Shown here piece after piece: positions 15,601 through 28,434 of a DNA stretch of 64,000 nt. The notes below the pieces were generated by a model. The model ran no database searches. It was not told the origin of the DNA and saw nothing but the letters and a program-made list of their open reading frames with translations. The DNA comes from Tsuneonella amylolytica (lineage in GTDB: Bacteria > Pseudomonadota > Alphaproteobacteria > Sphingomonadales > Sphingomonadaceae), in contig NZ_CP032570.1 in the NCBI RefSeq assembly GCF_003626915.1, forward strand, positions 2,541,001 through 2,605,000. Reading direction: 5' to 3'. A program made the translations under genes and the position numbers. Numbering within the stretch: the stretch's first letter is position 1; each line of letters starts with the position of its first letter.

Positions 15601-16320
15601 ATGAAGCTCGCCAGCGACACCGCGATGGTCATGGCCGCCGGCCTCGGCAAGCGGATGCGGCCGCTCACCGCGACGCAGCCCAAACCGATGGTGCGGGTGG
15701 CGGGCAAGCCGCTCATCGATCACGCGCTCGACCGGTTGGCGGAAGCCGGTGTCGAGAAGGCGGTCGTGAACGTGCACTACCTCCCCGAACCGCTGGAGGC
15801 GCATCTCGCCCTGCGCGACATGCCCAGGGTCGCCGTGTCGGACGAACGGGCGCAGCTGCTCGAAACGGGCGGAGGGATGACCAAGGCCCATGCAGCCGGG
15901 CTGCTGCCCGATCCGTTCTTCTGCCTCAACGCCGACAACATCTGGCTCGACGGGCCCCGCAACGCTTTCGCCGACCTGTCCGCGCGGTGGGACCCGGACG
16001 CGATGGACGCGCTGCTGCTGGTGGTGCCGCACGCCCGCGCGCTCAATTTCCGGGGCGAAGGCGATTTTCACATGGACACCCTCGGCCGGCTGAGCCGTCG
16101 CAAGGCGGGACACATCGCGCCGTTCATCTACACCGGCATCCAGCTCGTATCGCATCGCCTGCTGCGCGACGCGCCGGTGGGCCCATTCAGCACCAACGTG
16201 CTGTGGCAGCGGGCGATCGAGGAGGGGAGGCTCTACGGCGCGGTCTTCACCGGCCAGTGGTTCGAGGTCGGCACGCCGCAGGCGATCCGCCCGACCGAGG
16301 ACGCATTGCGGGGTGGCTGA
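15601..16320 (+). CDS. murU: N-acetylmuramate-1-phosphate uridylyltransferase MurU
   Basis: A 239-residue nucleotidyltransferase with the N-terminal signature MVMAAGLGKRMRPLT...KPMVRVAGKPLIDH and the active-site N-A-D-N (about residues 110-113). Together with AmgK it makes UDP-MurNAc from recycled MurNAc. The start at 15601 gives the usual short N terminus and has GGCGG directly upstream; the longer frame back to 15538 overlaps amgK. It ends 8 bp inside addB. Confidence 0.85.
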   Translation: MKLASDTAMVMAAGLGKRMRPLTATQPKPMVRVAGKPLIDHALDRLAEAGVEKAVVNVHYLPEPLEAHLALRDMPRVAVSDERAQLLETGGGMTKAHAAGLLPDPFFCLNADNIWLDGPRNAFADLSARWDPDAMDALLLVVPHARALNFRGEGDFHMDTLGRLSRRKAGHIAPFIYTGIQLVSHRLLRDAPVGPFSTNVLWQRAIEEGRLYGAVFTGQWFEVGTPQAIRPTEDALRGG

Positions 16321-19264
16321 AGCGCGCACGCCGGCGGTCTATTCCATCGCGGCGCACCGAGGCTTTGCCGATGCGCTGGTCGCCGGCCTGATCCCGCGTT
16401 ACGCGGACGCGGATGTCGGCCTCGCCCGGCTGACCCTGCTTCTGCCGTCGACCCGCGCGGCGCGCACCGTGCAGGAAGCGTTCGTGCGCGCGTCGGACGG
16501 CGGGCTGCTGATGCCGCGCATGGCGGTCGTCGGCGACCTCGATCTCGACGAGACGCTGGGCACCCTGCTCGACCCGCTGGGAGCCGCGGACATCGCGCCG
16601 GCAGTCGATCCGACCCGGCGCTGGCTGCGCCTGGCGCAGTTGCTGGCCGAGGAAATGGCGGCGACGGGGCGCGACGTGCCGCGCGGTGCGGCACTGCTGT
16701 CGCTGGCGCGCGATGTCGCGCGCACGATGGACCGTCTGCTGGTGGAGGACATCGGGCCCGAAGAACTGCTCGAACAGCGCGTGCTCGACGCGGTGGAGGA
16801 CCAGTCCGAACATTGGCAGCGGGCGATCCTGCTGTTCGCGCGGGTCCAGGCGCGGTGGCTCGCCGAACTGCAGGCGAGCGGGCGGCTCGACGCGGCAGCG
16901 CGGCGCAACCGCCTGTTCGAACATGCGGCACGGCGCTGGCGGCACTCCCCGCCGGCGACCCCGATCGTCGCCGCCGGCGTCACCAGCGCGGCCCCGGCAC
17001 TGGCAAACATGCTGCGCGTCGTCAGCGAGTTGCCGCAGGGCGCGGTGATCCTGCCCGATCTCGACCTCGCAATGCCGCAGGCGGTCTGGGACGAACTAGG
17101 AGCGGCGGGGGCGAGCGACAATCCGGGCGATCCGCCGTTCGCGCGCGGCGATGCCGTCACCCACCCGCAGTACCACCTCAAGCTCCTGCTCAACCGGATG
17201 GGTGTGAACCGGGCGGAAGTGCGCCCGTGGCACAGGCGCGGGATCGGCGCGGCGGAGCCGGAGCGGAGCCACGCGATCTCGAACCTTTTCCTGCCCCCGC
17301 AGGCGAGCAAGGCCTGGGTCGATCTGCCCGCGGACAAGCGCCGGCTGTCGGGCGTGCGCCTGATGGAAAGCGCCAATCCGGAAGCCGAAGCGCAGGCCAT
17401 CGCTCTCTTGATCCGCGAGGCGGTCGATTTGCCGGAGCGGCGCGTGGCTCTCGTCACGCCCGATCGCGGACTGGCGCGCCGGGTGGTCCAGCACCTGCGC
17501 CGCTGGAACCTGGAAGCCGACGATACCGCAGGGCGCGCGCTGTCGGATACAACCGCCGGGCGGCTGTTCCTCCAGCTGGCCGAATTGGCCGCCGAACGCG
17601 CCGCACCGGTCGCGCTCGTCGGGGCGCTCGCGAACCCCCTCGTCCGTCGCGATGCGGGGCGGCGCGAATGGCTGGAGTCCTTGCGCCGGTTCGAGAAGCG
17701 CCTGCGCGGTCCCCGGCCAGAGCCGGGCCTCGCGCCGTTGCACGCCACGGCGACGGAAGCGCGCGTGGAGGATTGGTGGAGGGAGGCCGCGGCTGTCCTC
17801 GGCCCGCTCCTGTCCGACGATGCACTGCCGCTCGCCGACTGGCTCGATCGCCTGTCGGCGGCGGGCGAGGCGCTGGCCGGTTCGGCGCAATGGGACCGCG
17901 AGGACGGGCGGGCCCTGGCGCAGTTCGTGGAAGGCCTGCGGCTCCATGCCCGCGAGATCGGTACGATGGTGGAGGCAAGCGATCTCCACGCGGTCCTGCG
18001 CGATGCGATGGAAGGCATCGCGGTGCGGCCGCCCTACGGCGGGCATCCGCGCGTTGCGATATACGGCCTCATCGAATCGCGCATGGCGCGCGCTGATCTG
18101 GTTATCGCGGCGGGGCTCAACGAAGGAACCTGGCCCGCACGCCCGGCGACCGACCCGCTCCTCGCCCCGGCGGTGCTTCGGGCGCTCGGAGTACCGGGCG
18201 CCGATTTCCGCATCGGGCTCGCCGCGCACGACCTGGCCGCGGCGATGGGCGCGCCCGAAGTCGTGCTCAGCCGATCGCGCCGCGACGAGAGTGGGCCGGC
18301 GATCGCGAGCCGGTTCCTCCTGCGGGTGCAGGCCCTGCTCGGCGAACTCGGCCCGGCGCACCGCGAGGACGAAGCGCCGCGCCTTGCCGCCGCGCTCGAT
18401 TATGCCGATCCCGCGCCGCCCTATCCGCGCCCGCATCCGATGCCGGACGCATCGCAGCGCAAGGTGGCGCTGTCGGTCACCGGGCTCGATCGCCTGCGGG
18501 CCGATCCCTACCAGTTCTACGCCTCGAGCATTCTGCGACTGTCCGAGCTCGACGGGCTCGATGCCGAACCCAGCCCCGCCTGGCAGGGCGAGGTGGCCCA
18601 CGCCATTCTGGAGAAGTGGCACAAGGAAAGGCGCGCGCTCGCGGAAATTGCGGAGGAGGAACTGCGCGCCATGAACGCGCATCCGCTCGTGCGCGCGCTG
18701 TGGCGTCCGCGGCTTTTGAAGGCGCTGCGCTGGGTCGAGGAGGCAATCGCCGCCGAACCCGGCCGGGTGCCCGAGCTCGTCGAGGAAAAGGGCGAGCTCG
18801 AGTGGCGCGGCGTGACGATCCGGGGGCGCATCGACCGGCTGGACAGGTTGGCCGACGGCACGGTCGCGGTCGTCGATTACAAGACCGGCCGTCCGCCCAG
18901 CGGCGCGCAGGTGCAGGAAGGCTACGCGCTGCAACTCGGTACGCTGGGCCTCATGGTCAAGCGCGGCGCCTTCGGTCCGCCCGCGTCGCCCAGCCGTTTC
19001 GAATACTGGTCCCTTGCGAAGAACAAGGACGGCGGCTTCGGTTACATCGACACGCCCGTCCTCGAAGGCCGCAAGCAGAAAGGCATTCCGCCCGAGGATT
19101 TCCTGCCCGAAGCGAAGCGTTTTCTTGATGATGCGCTCGACCGCTGGGTACTCGGCGATCAGCCGTTCACCGCGCGGCTGAACCCGGATGCGCCGGGCTA
19201 CGACACCTACGACCAACTCATGCGACTCGACGAATGGGTGCGGCTGCAGGACGACGAAGCATGA
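16313..19264 (+). CDS. addB: Double-strand break repair protein AddB
   Basis: A 983-residue subunit of the AddAB helicase-nuclease, the alphaproteobacterial counterpart of RecBCD. The N-terminal part is a degenerate helicase domain (LLPSTRAARTVQE in place of a canonical P-loop). The C-terminal third carries the PD-(D/E)XK nuclease core (VVDYKTGRPP at about 851-860). AddAB resects double-strand ends for RecA loading. The start GTG 16313 overlaps murU by 8 bp, and its end overlaps addA by 4 bp. Confidence 0.93.
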   Translation: MAEARTPAVYSIAAHRGFADALVAGLIPRYADADVGLARLTLLLPSTRAARTVQEAFVRASDGGLLMPRMAVVGDLDLDETLGTLLDPLGAADIAPAVDPTRRWLRLAQLLAEEMAATGRDVPRGAALLSLARDVARTMDRLLVEDIGPEELLEQRVLDAVEDQSEHWQRAILLFARVQARWLAELQASGRLDAAARRNRLFEHAARRWRHSPPATPIVAAGVTSAAPALANMLRVVSELPQGAVILPDLDLAMPQAVWDELGAAGASDNPGDPPFARGDAVTHPQYHLKLLLNRMGVNRAEVRPWHRRGIGAAEPERSHAISNLFLPPQASKAWVDLPADKRRLSGVRLMESANPEAEAQAIALLIREAVDLPERRVALVTPDRGLARRVVQHLRRWNLEADDTAGRALSDTTAGRLFLQLAELAAERAAPVALVGALANPLVRRDAGRREWLESLRRFEKRLRGPRPEPGLAPLHATATEARVEDWWREAAAVLGPLLSDDALPLADWLDRLSAAGEALAGSAQWDREDGRALAQFVEGLRLHAREIGTMVEASDLHAVLRDAMEGIAVRPPYGGHPRVAIYGLIESRMARADLVIAAGLNEGTWPARPATDPLLAPAVLRALGVPGADFRIGLAAHDLAAAMGAPEVVLSRSRRDESGPAIASRFLLRVQALLGELGPAHREDEAPRLAAALDYADPAPPYPRPHPMPDASQRKVALSVTGLDRLRADPYQFYASSILRLSELDGLDAEPSPAWQGEVAHAILEKWHKERRALAEIAEEELRAMNAHPLVRALWRPRLLKALRWVEEAIAAEPGRVPELVEEKGELEWRGVTIRGRIDRLDRLADGTVAVVDYKTGRPPSGAQVQEGYALQLGTLGLMVKRGAFGPPASPSRFEYWSLAKNKDGGFGYIDTPVLEGRKQKGIPPEDFLPEAKRFLDDALDRWVLGDQPFTARLNPDAPGYDTYDQLMRLDEWVRLQDDEA

Positions 19265-22200
19265 GCGGCGAGGTTTTCCCCCTGCAGGACAATCAGGCCC
19301 ACGCGGTCGCCCCGGCGCGCAGCGTCTGGTTGTCGGCATCGGCGGGGACGGGCAAGACCCAGGTGCTTTCGGCGCGCGTGCTGCGGTTGCTGCTGCGGCC
19401 CGACGTCTCGCCCTCGGCAATCCTGTGCCTCACTTTCACGAAGGCCGGCGCGGCGGAAATGGCAGAGCGCGTGAACTCCGTCCTGGCGAGCTGGGTGCGG
19501 ATGCCCGACACCTTGCTCGGCAAAGACCTCCTCGCCATCGGAGCGCCCGGCGATCCGGAAACGCGGGACCGCGCGCGCACGCTGTTCGCCAGCGTGCTCG
19601 ACTGTCCGGGGGGCGGCCTGCGGATCGATACGATCCATGCATTCTCGCAGTGGCTGCTGGCGGCATTCCCCGACGAAGCCGGGCTGATTCCCGGCAGTCG
19701 TCCGATGGAAGACCGCGACCGCGACGTCCTCGCGCATCAGGTCCTTGCCGCGATGGTCGCCGATGCGGAGGCCGCGGGCGACACCGCCGTGCTCGGCCCG
19801 CTGGGCATGCTCAGCGAGCGGATGGGGCCGGGCGAGGTACCGGGATGGCTGATGCGGTGCGCTGCCGCGCGCGAGCTCTGGACCGGACCCGCCGGGTGGC
19901 AGCCGCCGATGCGCGACCGCGTGCTGGCCCTCTTCGGCCTGCCAGCCGATGCCGGCGAAGCGAGCCTCGCGGAACTATGCGCGGACGGCGTGTTCGATTG
20001 CGCGGCGCTGGGGCGGATGCAGGCGGCGAACGCGGCCTGGGGCACTGGCACCGCGCAGACTTCGCTAACAGCGATCGGCGACTTTCTCGCCGCGAGCGGG
20101 CTGGGCCGCGTCACGGCGGCCGACACGCTTGCCGCAGCGCTGTTCACGCAGAAGGGGGAGCCGCGCGCGCTCAAGAGCCTCGAGAAGCACGACCCCGACT
20201 ATGCGCTGCACGCCGAAGCGGTGCTGGCTTCGCTCGCCGCCCTTCGCGACCATCGCTCTCTGCTCGACCTCGCCGGCTTCGTCGCCCCGGCGCTGGAGGT
20301 CGGCCGCCGGTTCGCGCTGGCGTGGGACGAGGCGAAGGCGCGCGAAGGACTGATCGATTTCGACGACCAGATTCGCCGCGCAGCCGCCCTGCTGCGCGAC
20401 CCCGCGCTGTCGGGCTGGATACGCTACAAGCTCGACCGCCGGTTCGATCATGTCCTCGTCGACGAGGCGCAGGACACGAACCGCGCGCAGTGGGATATCG
20501 TGCGCGCCGTCACCGACGATTTCTTTTCCGGCGACGGCCAGAAACCCGGGGTCCAGCGGACGCTGTTCGTCGTTGGGGACTACAAGCAGGCGATCTTCGG
20601 CTTCCAGGGTACCAGCCCGCGCAACTTCGCCGATGCCAAGCGGTACTATGCCGACCTCATCGACAGGCTCGCGAACGAGCAGCCTGATGTCGAGCGATTG
20701 CAGGACCTTGGTCTCGGCCGGTCGTACCGTACTTCCCAGCCGGTGCTCGATTTCGTGGACGACGCGATTGCCACGATCGGCCCCGAAAAGTTCGGACTGG
20801 ATCCGGCCGAAGCGCTCGATCCGCACAAGGGATACGACCGACCCGGCCTCGTCACGTTGTGGCAGCCGGTAAGTGGCCATGCCGATGCCGACGATGAGGC
20901 GGCGGACGAGTGGCTGTCCGAACCCGAACGCGAGATGGCGAACCGCATCGCCGCCGAGGTGGCCGGCTGGATGCGCGACGGCTTCCCGCTGACGAAAGGG
21001 CGCAACGCGGGGCCGGGCGACGTGATGGTGCTGGTGCGCAAGCGGCGCGATCTCGCCGGGCTCATCGTTGCGCGCCTTCACGCGGCGGGCGTGCCGGTGG
21101 CCGGCGTGGACCGCCTGCGGCTGGGCGCGCCGCTGGGTGTCAAGGACCTGATGGCCGCGTTGCGTTTCGCCGCCCAGCCGCTCGACGATCTCAGCCTTGC
21201 CGGTCTGCTGGTGAGCCCGCTGATGGGATGGACGCAGGAAGACCTGCTCGCATACGGCTGGCGGGAAAAAGGATCGCTGTGGCACCATCTGCGCGATGGT
21301 TCGCACCCGCGCCAGCGCGAGACGGCGGACCGCCTGCGCGACCTGCTGGCGCGCGCGGATTACGAACTGCCCCAGGCCTTGCTGCACTGGATGCTGGTGG
21401 GACCGTGGCAGGGCCGCAAAGGCCTCGTCGCGCGGCTGGGCAGCGAAGTGAACGATCCCGTCGACGAACTGCTCAATGCGGCAGCCGCTTATGCGGCGAC
21501 CCACACCGCTAGTCTGGCCGGGTTCATCGCCTGGTTCGATGCGGGCGACGGCGAACTCAAACGCGAGAGCGAGGGCGGGGCGGGGCAGGTCCGAGTGATG
21601 ACCGTGCACGGCAGCAAAGGGCTGCAGGCACCCATCGTGATACTGGCGGATGCGGCGGGCAATCCCGATCGCTCGCCCCGGCGCGACCTGTCGCTGGTCG
21701 AACAGCGGATCGGCGGGGGCGGGGCGCCGGTCCCGCTGCCCGCGCTGCGCAAGGAAGAGAAAGCCGGTCCCGTTGCCGAAGCCGAGGCCGCCGCCAGGGC
21801 CGCCGAGCGCGAGGAACACTGGCGCCTGCTCTATGTGGCGATGACCCGCGCGGAAGAGGCGCTGTTTATCGGCGGCGCGCTGGGCAAGCGCGAAAAGGAA
21901 CCGAGCGAGAATTCGTGGTATGCGAAGCTGCGACCGCTGTTCGCGGGCGACGAGCTTGCCGATCCGGTCTGGGGCGCGCGACTGGAGCGCGGGACGAGGG
22001 CCGCTGTTGCCGAACCCGCGCCTTCCACTGATGGTCGAACCGCCATCGATTTGCCCGCATGGGCGGTCACGCCGATCGGGCCGGAGCCGCGGCCTCCGCG
22101 TCCGCTCGCGCCGTCGTCGGCTGGAACGGATACCGCGGCCGACCCGCCGCTTTCGCCCGACGTGGCGCGCGTTGCGGCGCGGCGCGGCGTTCTCATCCAT

Positions 22201-22710
22201 GCCCTGCTGGAGCGGCTGCCCTCCATCGGTCCGGACGAACGCGAGGCGGCGGCAAGTCGGTGGCTGGAACGGCAGGCGCCAGACCTCACGCCCGGCGATC
22301 GCGCCGAAATGCTCGGCAGCGCGCTCGCCGTTCTCGCCGAACCCGAATTCGCGCCGGTATTCTCCTCCGCCGCGCTCGCCGAGGTGCCGCTCGCCGCGAC
22401 CGTTGACGGGCAGGTTATCGCGGGCACCGCCGACCGGTTGCTGGTGGAGCCCGGCAAGGTCACCGTGGTCGATTTCAAGACCGCGCGCCGGCCGCCAACA
22501 TCGCTGGCCGAAGTACCGGAGGGGACGCTCCTCCAGATGGCCGCCTATGCCGCAGCGCTGGCCGCGATCTATCCGGGGCGGGAGATCGCGGCGGCGCTAC
22601 TCTATACGCAGACCCCGCAGCTGATCCGGGTCCCGGCTGCCGAACTCGCCGCGCGCAAGGCGCTGTTGTCCGCCAAATCGGAAAGCTTTCCGCCGCCGCC
22701 CGTTGAGTGA
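19261..22710 (+). CDS. addA: Double-strand break repair helicase AddA
   Basis: A 1149-residue UvrD/Rep-type 3'-5' helicase with C-terminal nuclease. Walker A SASAGTGKT lies at about residues 25-33, the DEAQD box (VLVDEAQDTN) at about 398-407, the helicase motif LLYVAMTRAEE at about 860-870 and the nuclease VVDFKT at about 1069-1074. It starts at ATG 19261 overlapping the addB stop (ATGA), so the two subunits are co-translated. An in-frame start at 19234 lies inside addB and is less likely. Confidence 0.95.
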   Translation: MSGEVFPLQDNQAHAVAPARSVWLSASAGTGKTQVLSARVLRLLLRPDVSPSAILCLTFTKAGAAEMAERVNSVLASWVRMPDTLLGKDLLAIGAPGDPETRDRARTLFASVLDCPGGGLRIDTIHAFSQWLLAAFPDEAGLIPGSRPMEDRDRDVLAHQVLAAMVADAEAAGDTAVLGPLGMLSERMGPGEVPGWLMRCAAARELWTGPAGWQPPMRDRVLALFGLPADAGEASLAELCADGVFDCAALGRMQAANAAWGTGTAQTSLTAIGDFLAASGLGRVTAADTLAAALFTQKGEPRALKSLEKHDPDYALHAEAVLASLAALRDHRSLLDLAGFVAPALEVGRRFALAWDEAKAREGLIDFDDQIRRAAALLRDPALSGWIRYKLDRRFDHVLVDEAQDTNRAQWDIVRAVTDDFFSGDGQKPGVQRTLFVVGDYKQAIFGFQGTSPRNFADAKRYYADLIDRLANEQPDVERLQDLGLGRSYRTSQPVLDFVDDAIATIGPEKFGLDPAEALDPHKGYDRPGLVTLWQPVSGHADADDEAADEWLSEPEREMANRIAAEVAGWMRDGFPLTKGRNAGPGDVMVLVRKRRDLAGLIVARLHAAGVPVAGVDRLRLGAPLGVKDLMAALRFAAQPLDDLSLAGLLVSPLMGWTQEDLLAYGWREKGSLWHHLRDGSHPRQRETADRLRDLLARADYELPQALLHWMLVGPWQGRKGLVARLGSEVNDPVDELLNAAAAYAATHTASLAGFIAWFDAGDGELKRESEGGAGQVRVMTVHGSKGLQAPIVILADAAGNPDRSPRRDLSLVEQRIGGGGAPVPLPALRKEEKAGPVAEAEAAARAAEREEHWRLLYVAMTRAEEALFIGGALGKREKEPSENSWYAKLRPLFAGDELADPVWGARLERGTRAAVAEPAPSTDGRTAIDLPAWAVTPIGPEPRPPRPLAPSSAGTDTAADPPLSPDVARVAARRGVLIHALLERLPSIGPDEREAAASRWLERQAPDLTPGDRAEMLGSALAVLAEPEFAPVFSSAALAEVPLAATVDGQVIAGTADRLLVEPGKVTVVDFKTARRPPTSLAEVPEGTLLQMAAYAAALAAIYPGREIAAALLYTQTPQLIRVPAAELAARKALLSAKSESFPPPPVE

Positions 22711-22755
22711 TCGCGCACACGCCCTACATGTCAGGGCAACGAACAGGAGATACCC

Positions 22756-23076
22756 ATGCCGACCATCGCCGTCACCGACGCCAGTTTCCAGTCCGACGTC
22801 CTCGACGCCGACAAGCCCGTACTCGTCGATTTCTGGGCCGAATGGTGCGGTCCGTGCAAGATGATTGGCCCCTCGCTCGAAGAGATCGCCGACGAATTGT
22901 CCGACAAGGTGACCATCGCCAAGATGGACATCATGGAGAACACCGGCGTTCCCGGCGAAATCGGCGTCCAGTCGATCCCGCTGATGGTCCTTTTCAAGGA
23001 CGGCAAGCCGGTGGCCCAGAAGCTCGGCGCGGCGCCCAAGGGCGCGCTCAAGCAGTGGCTCGAAAGCGAGCTCTAA
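22756..23076 (+). CDS. trxA: Thioredoxin
   Basis: A 106-residue thioredoxin with active site W30-C-G-P-C34-K and the cis-proline segment QSIPLMVLFKDG. It reduces cytoplasmic disulfides, including ribonucleotide reductase. AGGAGA lies 7 bases before the ATG. It lies 45 bp after addA on the same strand and overlaps the convergent phosphatase gene by 4 bp at the stop codons. Confidence 0.97.
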   Translation: MPTIAVTDASFQSDVLDADKPVLVDFWAEWCGPCKMIGPSLEEIADELSDKVTIAKMDIMENTGVPGEIGVQSIPLMVLFKDGKPVAQKLGAAPKGALKQWLESEL

Positions 23077-23900
23077 TCGCCTCCGGGCCGGTACCCCGAC
23101 CGGTCGAGCCGGGCGACGAATTCGTCCCATAGCTGCGCGGTGGCGGCGGCAATCATGCCCTTTCGGTCGGTATCGACGCGGTAGGGGCTGCCGTCCTGCC
23201 GCGCGCAGCGGCCGCCCGCTTCGGCGAGGAAAAGGGCGCCCGCCGCGTGGTCCCACGCCAGCGTGCGTTCGTAGATCGCAATGTCGTGATCGCCGAACGC
23301 GACCAGCGGATACTGCTCCGCAGCGCACCCGGGCGCATCGGCCGGGGTGTAGTGCGGCAGGATGTCCCGCTCGAACAGGTCGCGCTGATCGGGCGCCATG
23401 AACTTCGTCATCGCCGCCAACGCGGGCGGTGCAACACCGCTAGGGCTCGTCCAGATGCGTTCGCCATCCACGAACGCGCCTTCGCCCCGCCGCGCGCGGC
23501 ACAAGCGGTCGCGGCGGGGATCGTAGATCCAGCCCGCGATCGCCTCGCCCCCGTCGGCGAGTGCGATCATCGTCGCGAAATGGCCGCTGCCTTTCGCGAA
23601 GTTGCCGGTGCCGTCGATCGGATCGACGATCCAGCAGGCACCCGAGAGCGCGCCCAGCACCGCCGAATCGGCCGCCGCGGCTTCCTCTCCCACGACCGCC
23701 ACGCCGGGGGCGAGGCGGGTGAGCGCTTCGGACAGGAACGCCTCCACCTCGCGGTCGGCGATCGTCACGAGATCGTCCGTCGCCTTTTCCTCGACCTCGC
23801 CTTCGGCGAGATTGCGCCAGCGAGGCATGATCGCCTTTCCCGCCGCGAAGCGCAGGAGGGCGAGGATCTCGTCGTCAAGCGCGGAATTCACGAGTGCCAC
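23073..23900 (-). CDS. Inositol-monophosphatase family phosphatase
   Basis: A 275-residue Mg-dependent phosphatase. The metal-binding motifs are GEE (about 71-73), WIVDPIDGTGNF (90-101) and the C-terminal AWDHAAGALFLAEAGG. Family members dephosphorylate inositol phosphates, histidinol phosphate (HisN) or PAP; nothing here decides between them, so no symbol is given. It starts at GTG 23900 with only a weak ribosome site. It lies downstream of argJ on the same strand, separated by a 25-bp gap that holds a short repeat. Confidence 0.88.
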   Translation of the reverse strand: MALVNSALDDEILALLRFAAGKAIMPRWRNLAEGEVEEKATDDLVTIADREVEAFLSEALTRLAPGVAVVGEEAAAADSAVLGALSGACWIVDPIDGTGNFAKGSGHFATMIALADGGEAIAGWIYDPRRDRLCRARRGEGAFVDGERIWTSPSGVAPPALAAMTKFMAPDQRDLFERDILPHYTPADAPGCAAEQYPLVAFGDHDIAIYERTLAWDHAAGALFLAEAGGRCARQDGSPYRVDTDRKGMIAAATAQLWDEFVARLDRSGYRPGGD

Positions 23901-23901
23901 C

Positions 23902-23925
23902 GCTCATGCTGAGCCTGTCGAAGCG
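23902..23925. repeat. Sphingomonad-type intergenic repeat half-unit
   Basis: GCTCATGCTGAGC followed by CTGTCGAAGCG fills the argJ/phosphatase gap almost exactly. I recall this type of sequence (GTTCGTGCTGAGC...TTGTCGAAG variants) as a dispersed palindromic element in sphingomonad genomes; only one half-unit is present here. Recognition from memory, not from a search. Confidence 0.5.
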
Positions 23926-25149
23926 TCACGAGCGATAATCGGCGTTGATCGAGATGTATCCGTGGGTGAGATCGCATGTCCACACGGTGGCGTGGCCTTC
24001 CCCGAGGCCGAGTTCCACATCGATGCGCACTTCGTCACCCTGCAAATGGGCCGCGACCGGCGCTTCGTCGTAGTCGGCGAGCGGCTGCCCGTCGCGCGCG
24101 GCCCAGGTGCCTCCGAAGCCGATCGACAGCCGGTCGCGGTCGGCCGGCTCGCCCGCCTTGCCAACCGCCATCACCACGCGGCCCCAGTTTGCGTCCTCGC
24201 CCGCGATGGCGGTCTTGACCAGCGGCGAGTTCGCCACCGCGAGGCCGATGCGGCGCGCGCTTTCATCGCTGTCGGCGCCGGTCACCGCCACTTCGATGAA
24301 CTTCCTCGCCCCTTCGCCGTCGCGGACGACGAGGTGCGCGAGCTGGCGGCAAACGTCGTGCAGCGCGGCAGCGAAGGCATCCGCGCCGACGTCGTCAGAT
24401 GCGGCGAGCGCTGCATTGCCGGCGGCCCCGGTCGCGAAGGCGAGGACGGTGTCGCTGGTCGACGTATCGCTGTCGACGGTTATGCAGTTGAACGTGGCAT
24501 CGCTCGCGGCCGACAGCACCGCCTGCAGAAACGCAGGCTCGACCGCAGCGTCGGTGAAGACGTAACCCAGCATCGTCGCCATGTCGGGCGCGATCATGCC
24601 GCTGCCCTTGACGATGCCGACCAGCGTGACTTTCGTTTCGCCGAGCATCGCGGTGGCGACGGCCCCCTTGGCGAACGTATCGGTCGTGCCGATCGTGGCG
24701 GCGGCTTCTTCCCACGAGCACGGCTCGGCCGCGAACACCGCGTCGAGACCGGCCTGTGCCTTGTCCACCGGCAACGGCACGCCGATCACGCCGGTGGAGG
24801 ATACGAAGACGTCGCTCGGGGCGCACCCGAGGTGGGCGGCGACCTGTCCCATGATCGCCTCCACCGCTTCGCGCCCGCGATAGCCGGTGAAGGCGTTCGA
24901 ATTGCCTGCATTCACCACCAAAGCCCGTGCGCGGCCTAGCCGCACCTGCTCGCGCCCCAGCTCGACCTCGGTCGAACAGCAGACATTGCGCGTGAAGACG
25001 CCCGCCACGCTCGTCCCTTCGGCCAGTTCGACGTAGGTCAGGTCGCAGCGACCCCAGTCCTTGTAGCCAGCGCGGGCGATGCGCGGAACCGCGCCGGCGA
25101 TCGGCGGGGCGTCAGGGAAGGGCCGGGCAAGGGGGGAAACGCTATCCAT
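23926..25149 (-). CDS. argJ: Bifunctional glutamate N-acetyltransferase/amino-acid acetyltransferase ArgJ
   Basis: A 407-residue enzyme of the arginine pathway that transfers acetyl from N-acetylornithine to glutamate and, in bifunctional forms, also uses acetyl-CoA. The self-cleavage site is intact: KGSGMIAPDMATML with nucleophile T192, which splits the precursor into alpha and beta chains. The glycine/asparagine oxyanion segment SSTGVIG (117-123) is also present. It lies upstream of the phosphatase gene on the minus strand and is divergent from the small secreted protein before secA. Confidence 0.96.
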   Translation of the reverse strand: MDSVSPLARPFPDAPPIAGAVPRIARAGYKDWGRCDLTYVELAEGTSVAGVFTRNVCCSTEVELGREQVRLGRARALVVNAGNSNAFTGYRGREAVEAIMGQVAAHLGCAPSDVFVSSTGVIGVPLPVDKAQAGLDAVFAAEPCSWEEAAATIGTTDTFAKGAVATAMLGETKVTLVGIVKGSGMIAPDMATMLGYVFTDAAVEPAFLQAVLSAASDATFNCITVDSDTSTSDTVLAFATGAAGNAALAASDDVGADAFAAALHDVCRQLAHLVVRDGEGARKFIEVAVTGADSDESARRIGLAVANSPLVKTAIAGEDANWGRVVMAVGKAGEPADRDRLSIGFGGTWAARDGQPLADYDEAPVAAHLQGDEVRIDVELGLGEGHATVWTCDLTHGYISINADYRS

Positions 25150-25242
25150 CCTCTGTCACCTACGAAGGTCGACCAGCGAGAACAATGCGGTTTCTCGGCG
25201 GGGGTGGACGCGGCGCGCGCGAAAGCATATCTACCTGGCGAC

Positions 25243-25518
25243 ATGCTCGCACGCATCCTTGCAGCCTTTGCGCTCATCACCGGGCTCGCCGCAGTCGGCG
25301 CTCCGGCGGAAGCGCGGCTGTTCTCGGCGCTCAGCCAGCCGGCCGATGCCCCGTCTTCGGGGAGCCAGCAGGGCGGGGCGCAGCAGCCGTGTCCGCTGCC
25401 GACATCGAAGCCCAGCCTGGCTAGCAAGACGGAAGTCCAGCCCGGCTGCCGCCAGCGCAAGCCGGTGATCATCTACATCCCGACGATCCAGTTCGGTCCC
25501 GACCGCGCGCACGAATAG
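25243..25518 (+). CDS. Small secreted protein, unknown function
   Basis: 91 residues from ATG 25243: a signal peptide (MLARILAAFALITGLAAVGAPAEA, cut expected after AEA), then a Ser/Gln/Gly-rich stretch with two cysteines (QQPCPLPT, QPGCRQR) and the end PVIIYIPTIQFGPDRAHE. The cysteines may form one disulfide. A possible promoter TGGACG-N16-ATATCT (25205-25232) lies close upstream. I do not recognise a family. It precedes secA on the same strand by 94 bp. Confidence 0.65.
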   Translation: MLARILAAFALITGLAAVGAPAEARLFSALSQPADAPSSGSQQGGAQQPCPLPTSKPSLASKTEVQPGCRQRKPVIIYIPTIQFGPDRAHE

Positions 25519-25612
25519 CGCGCCCACCGCTCATACCGTCATCTCGACGCCGCCCGGGCCCATGCGCCCCGGCGGGCGTTCCGCCATATGAATTCCTGCC
25601 CCGGGGGCATCC

Positions 25613-28375
<2,763 letters not shown>

Positions 28376-28434
28376 ACCGACGGCCTTCGGCGCGGATCGC
28401 GACCCTTACCGTCTTGCGATAATAGCCGCATCCG

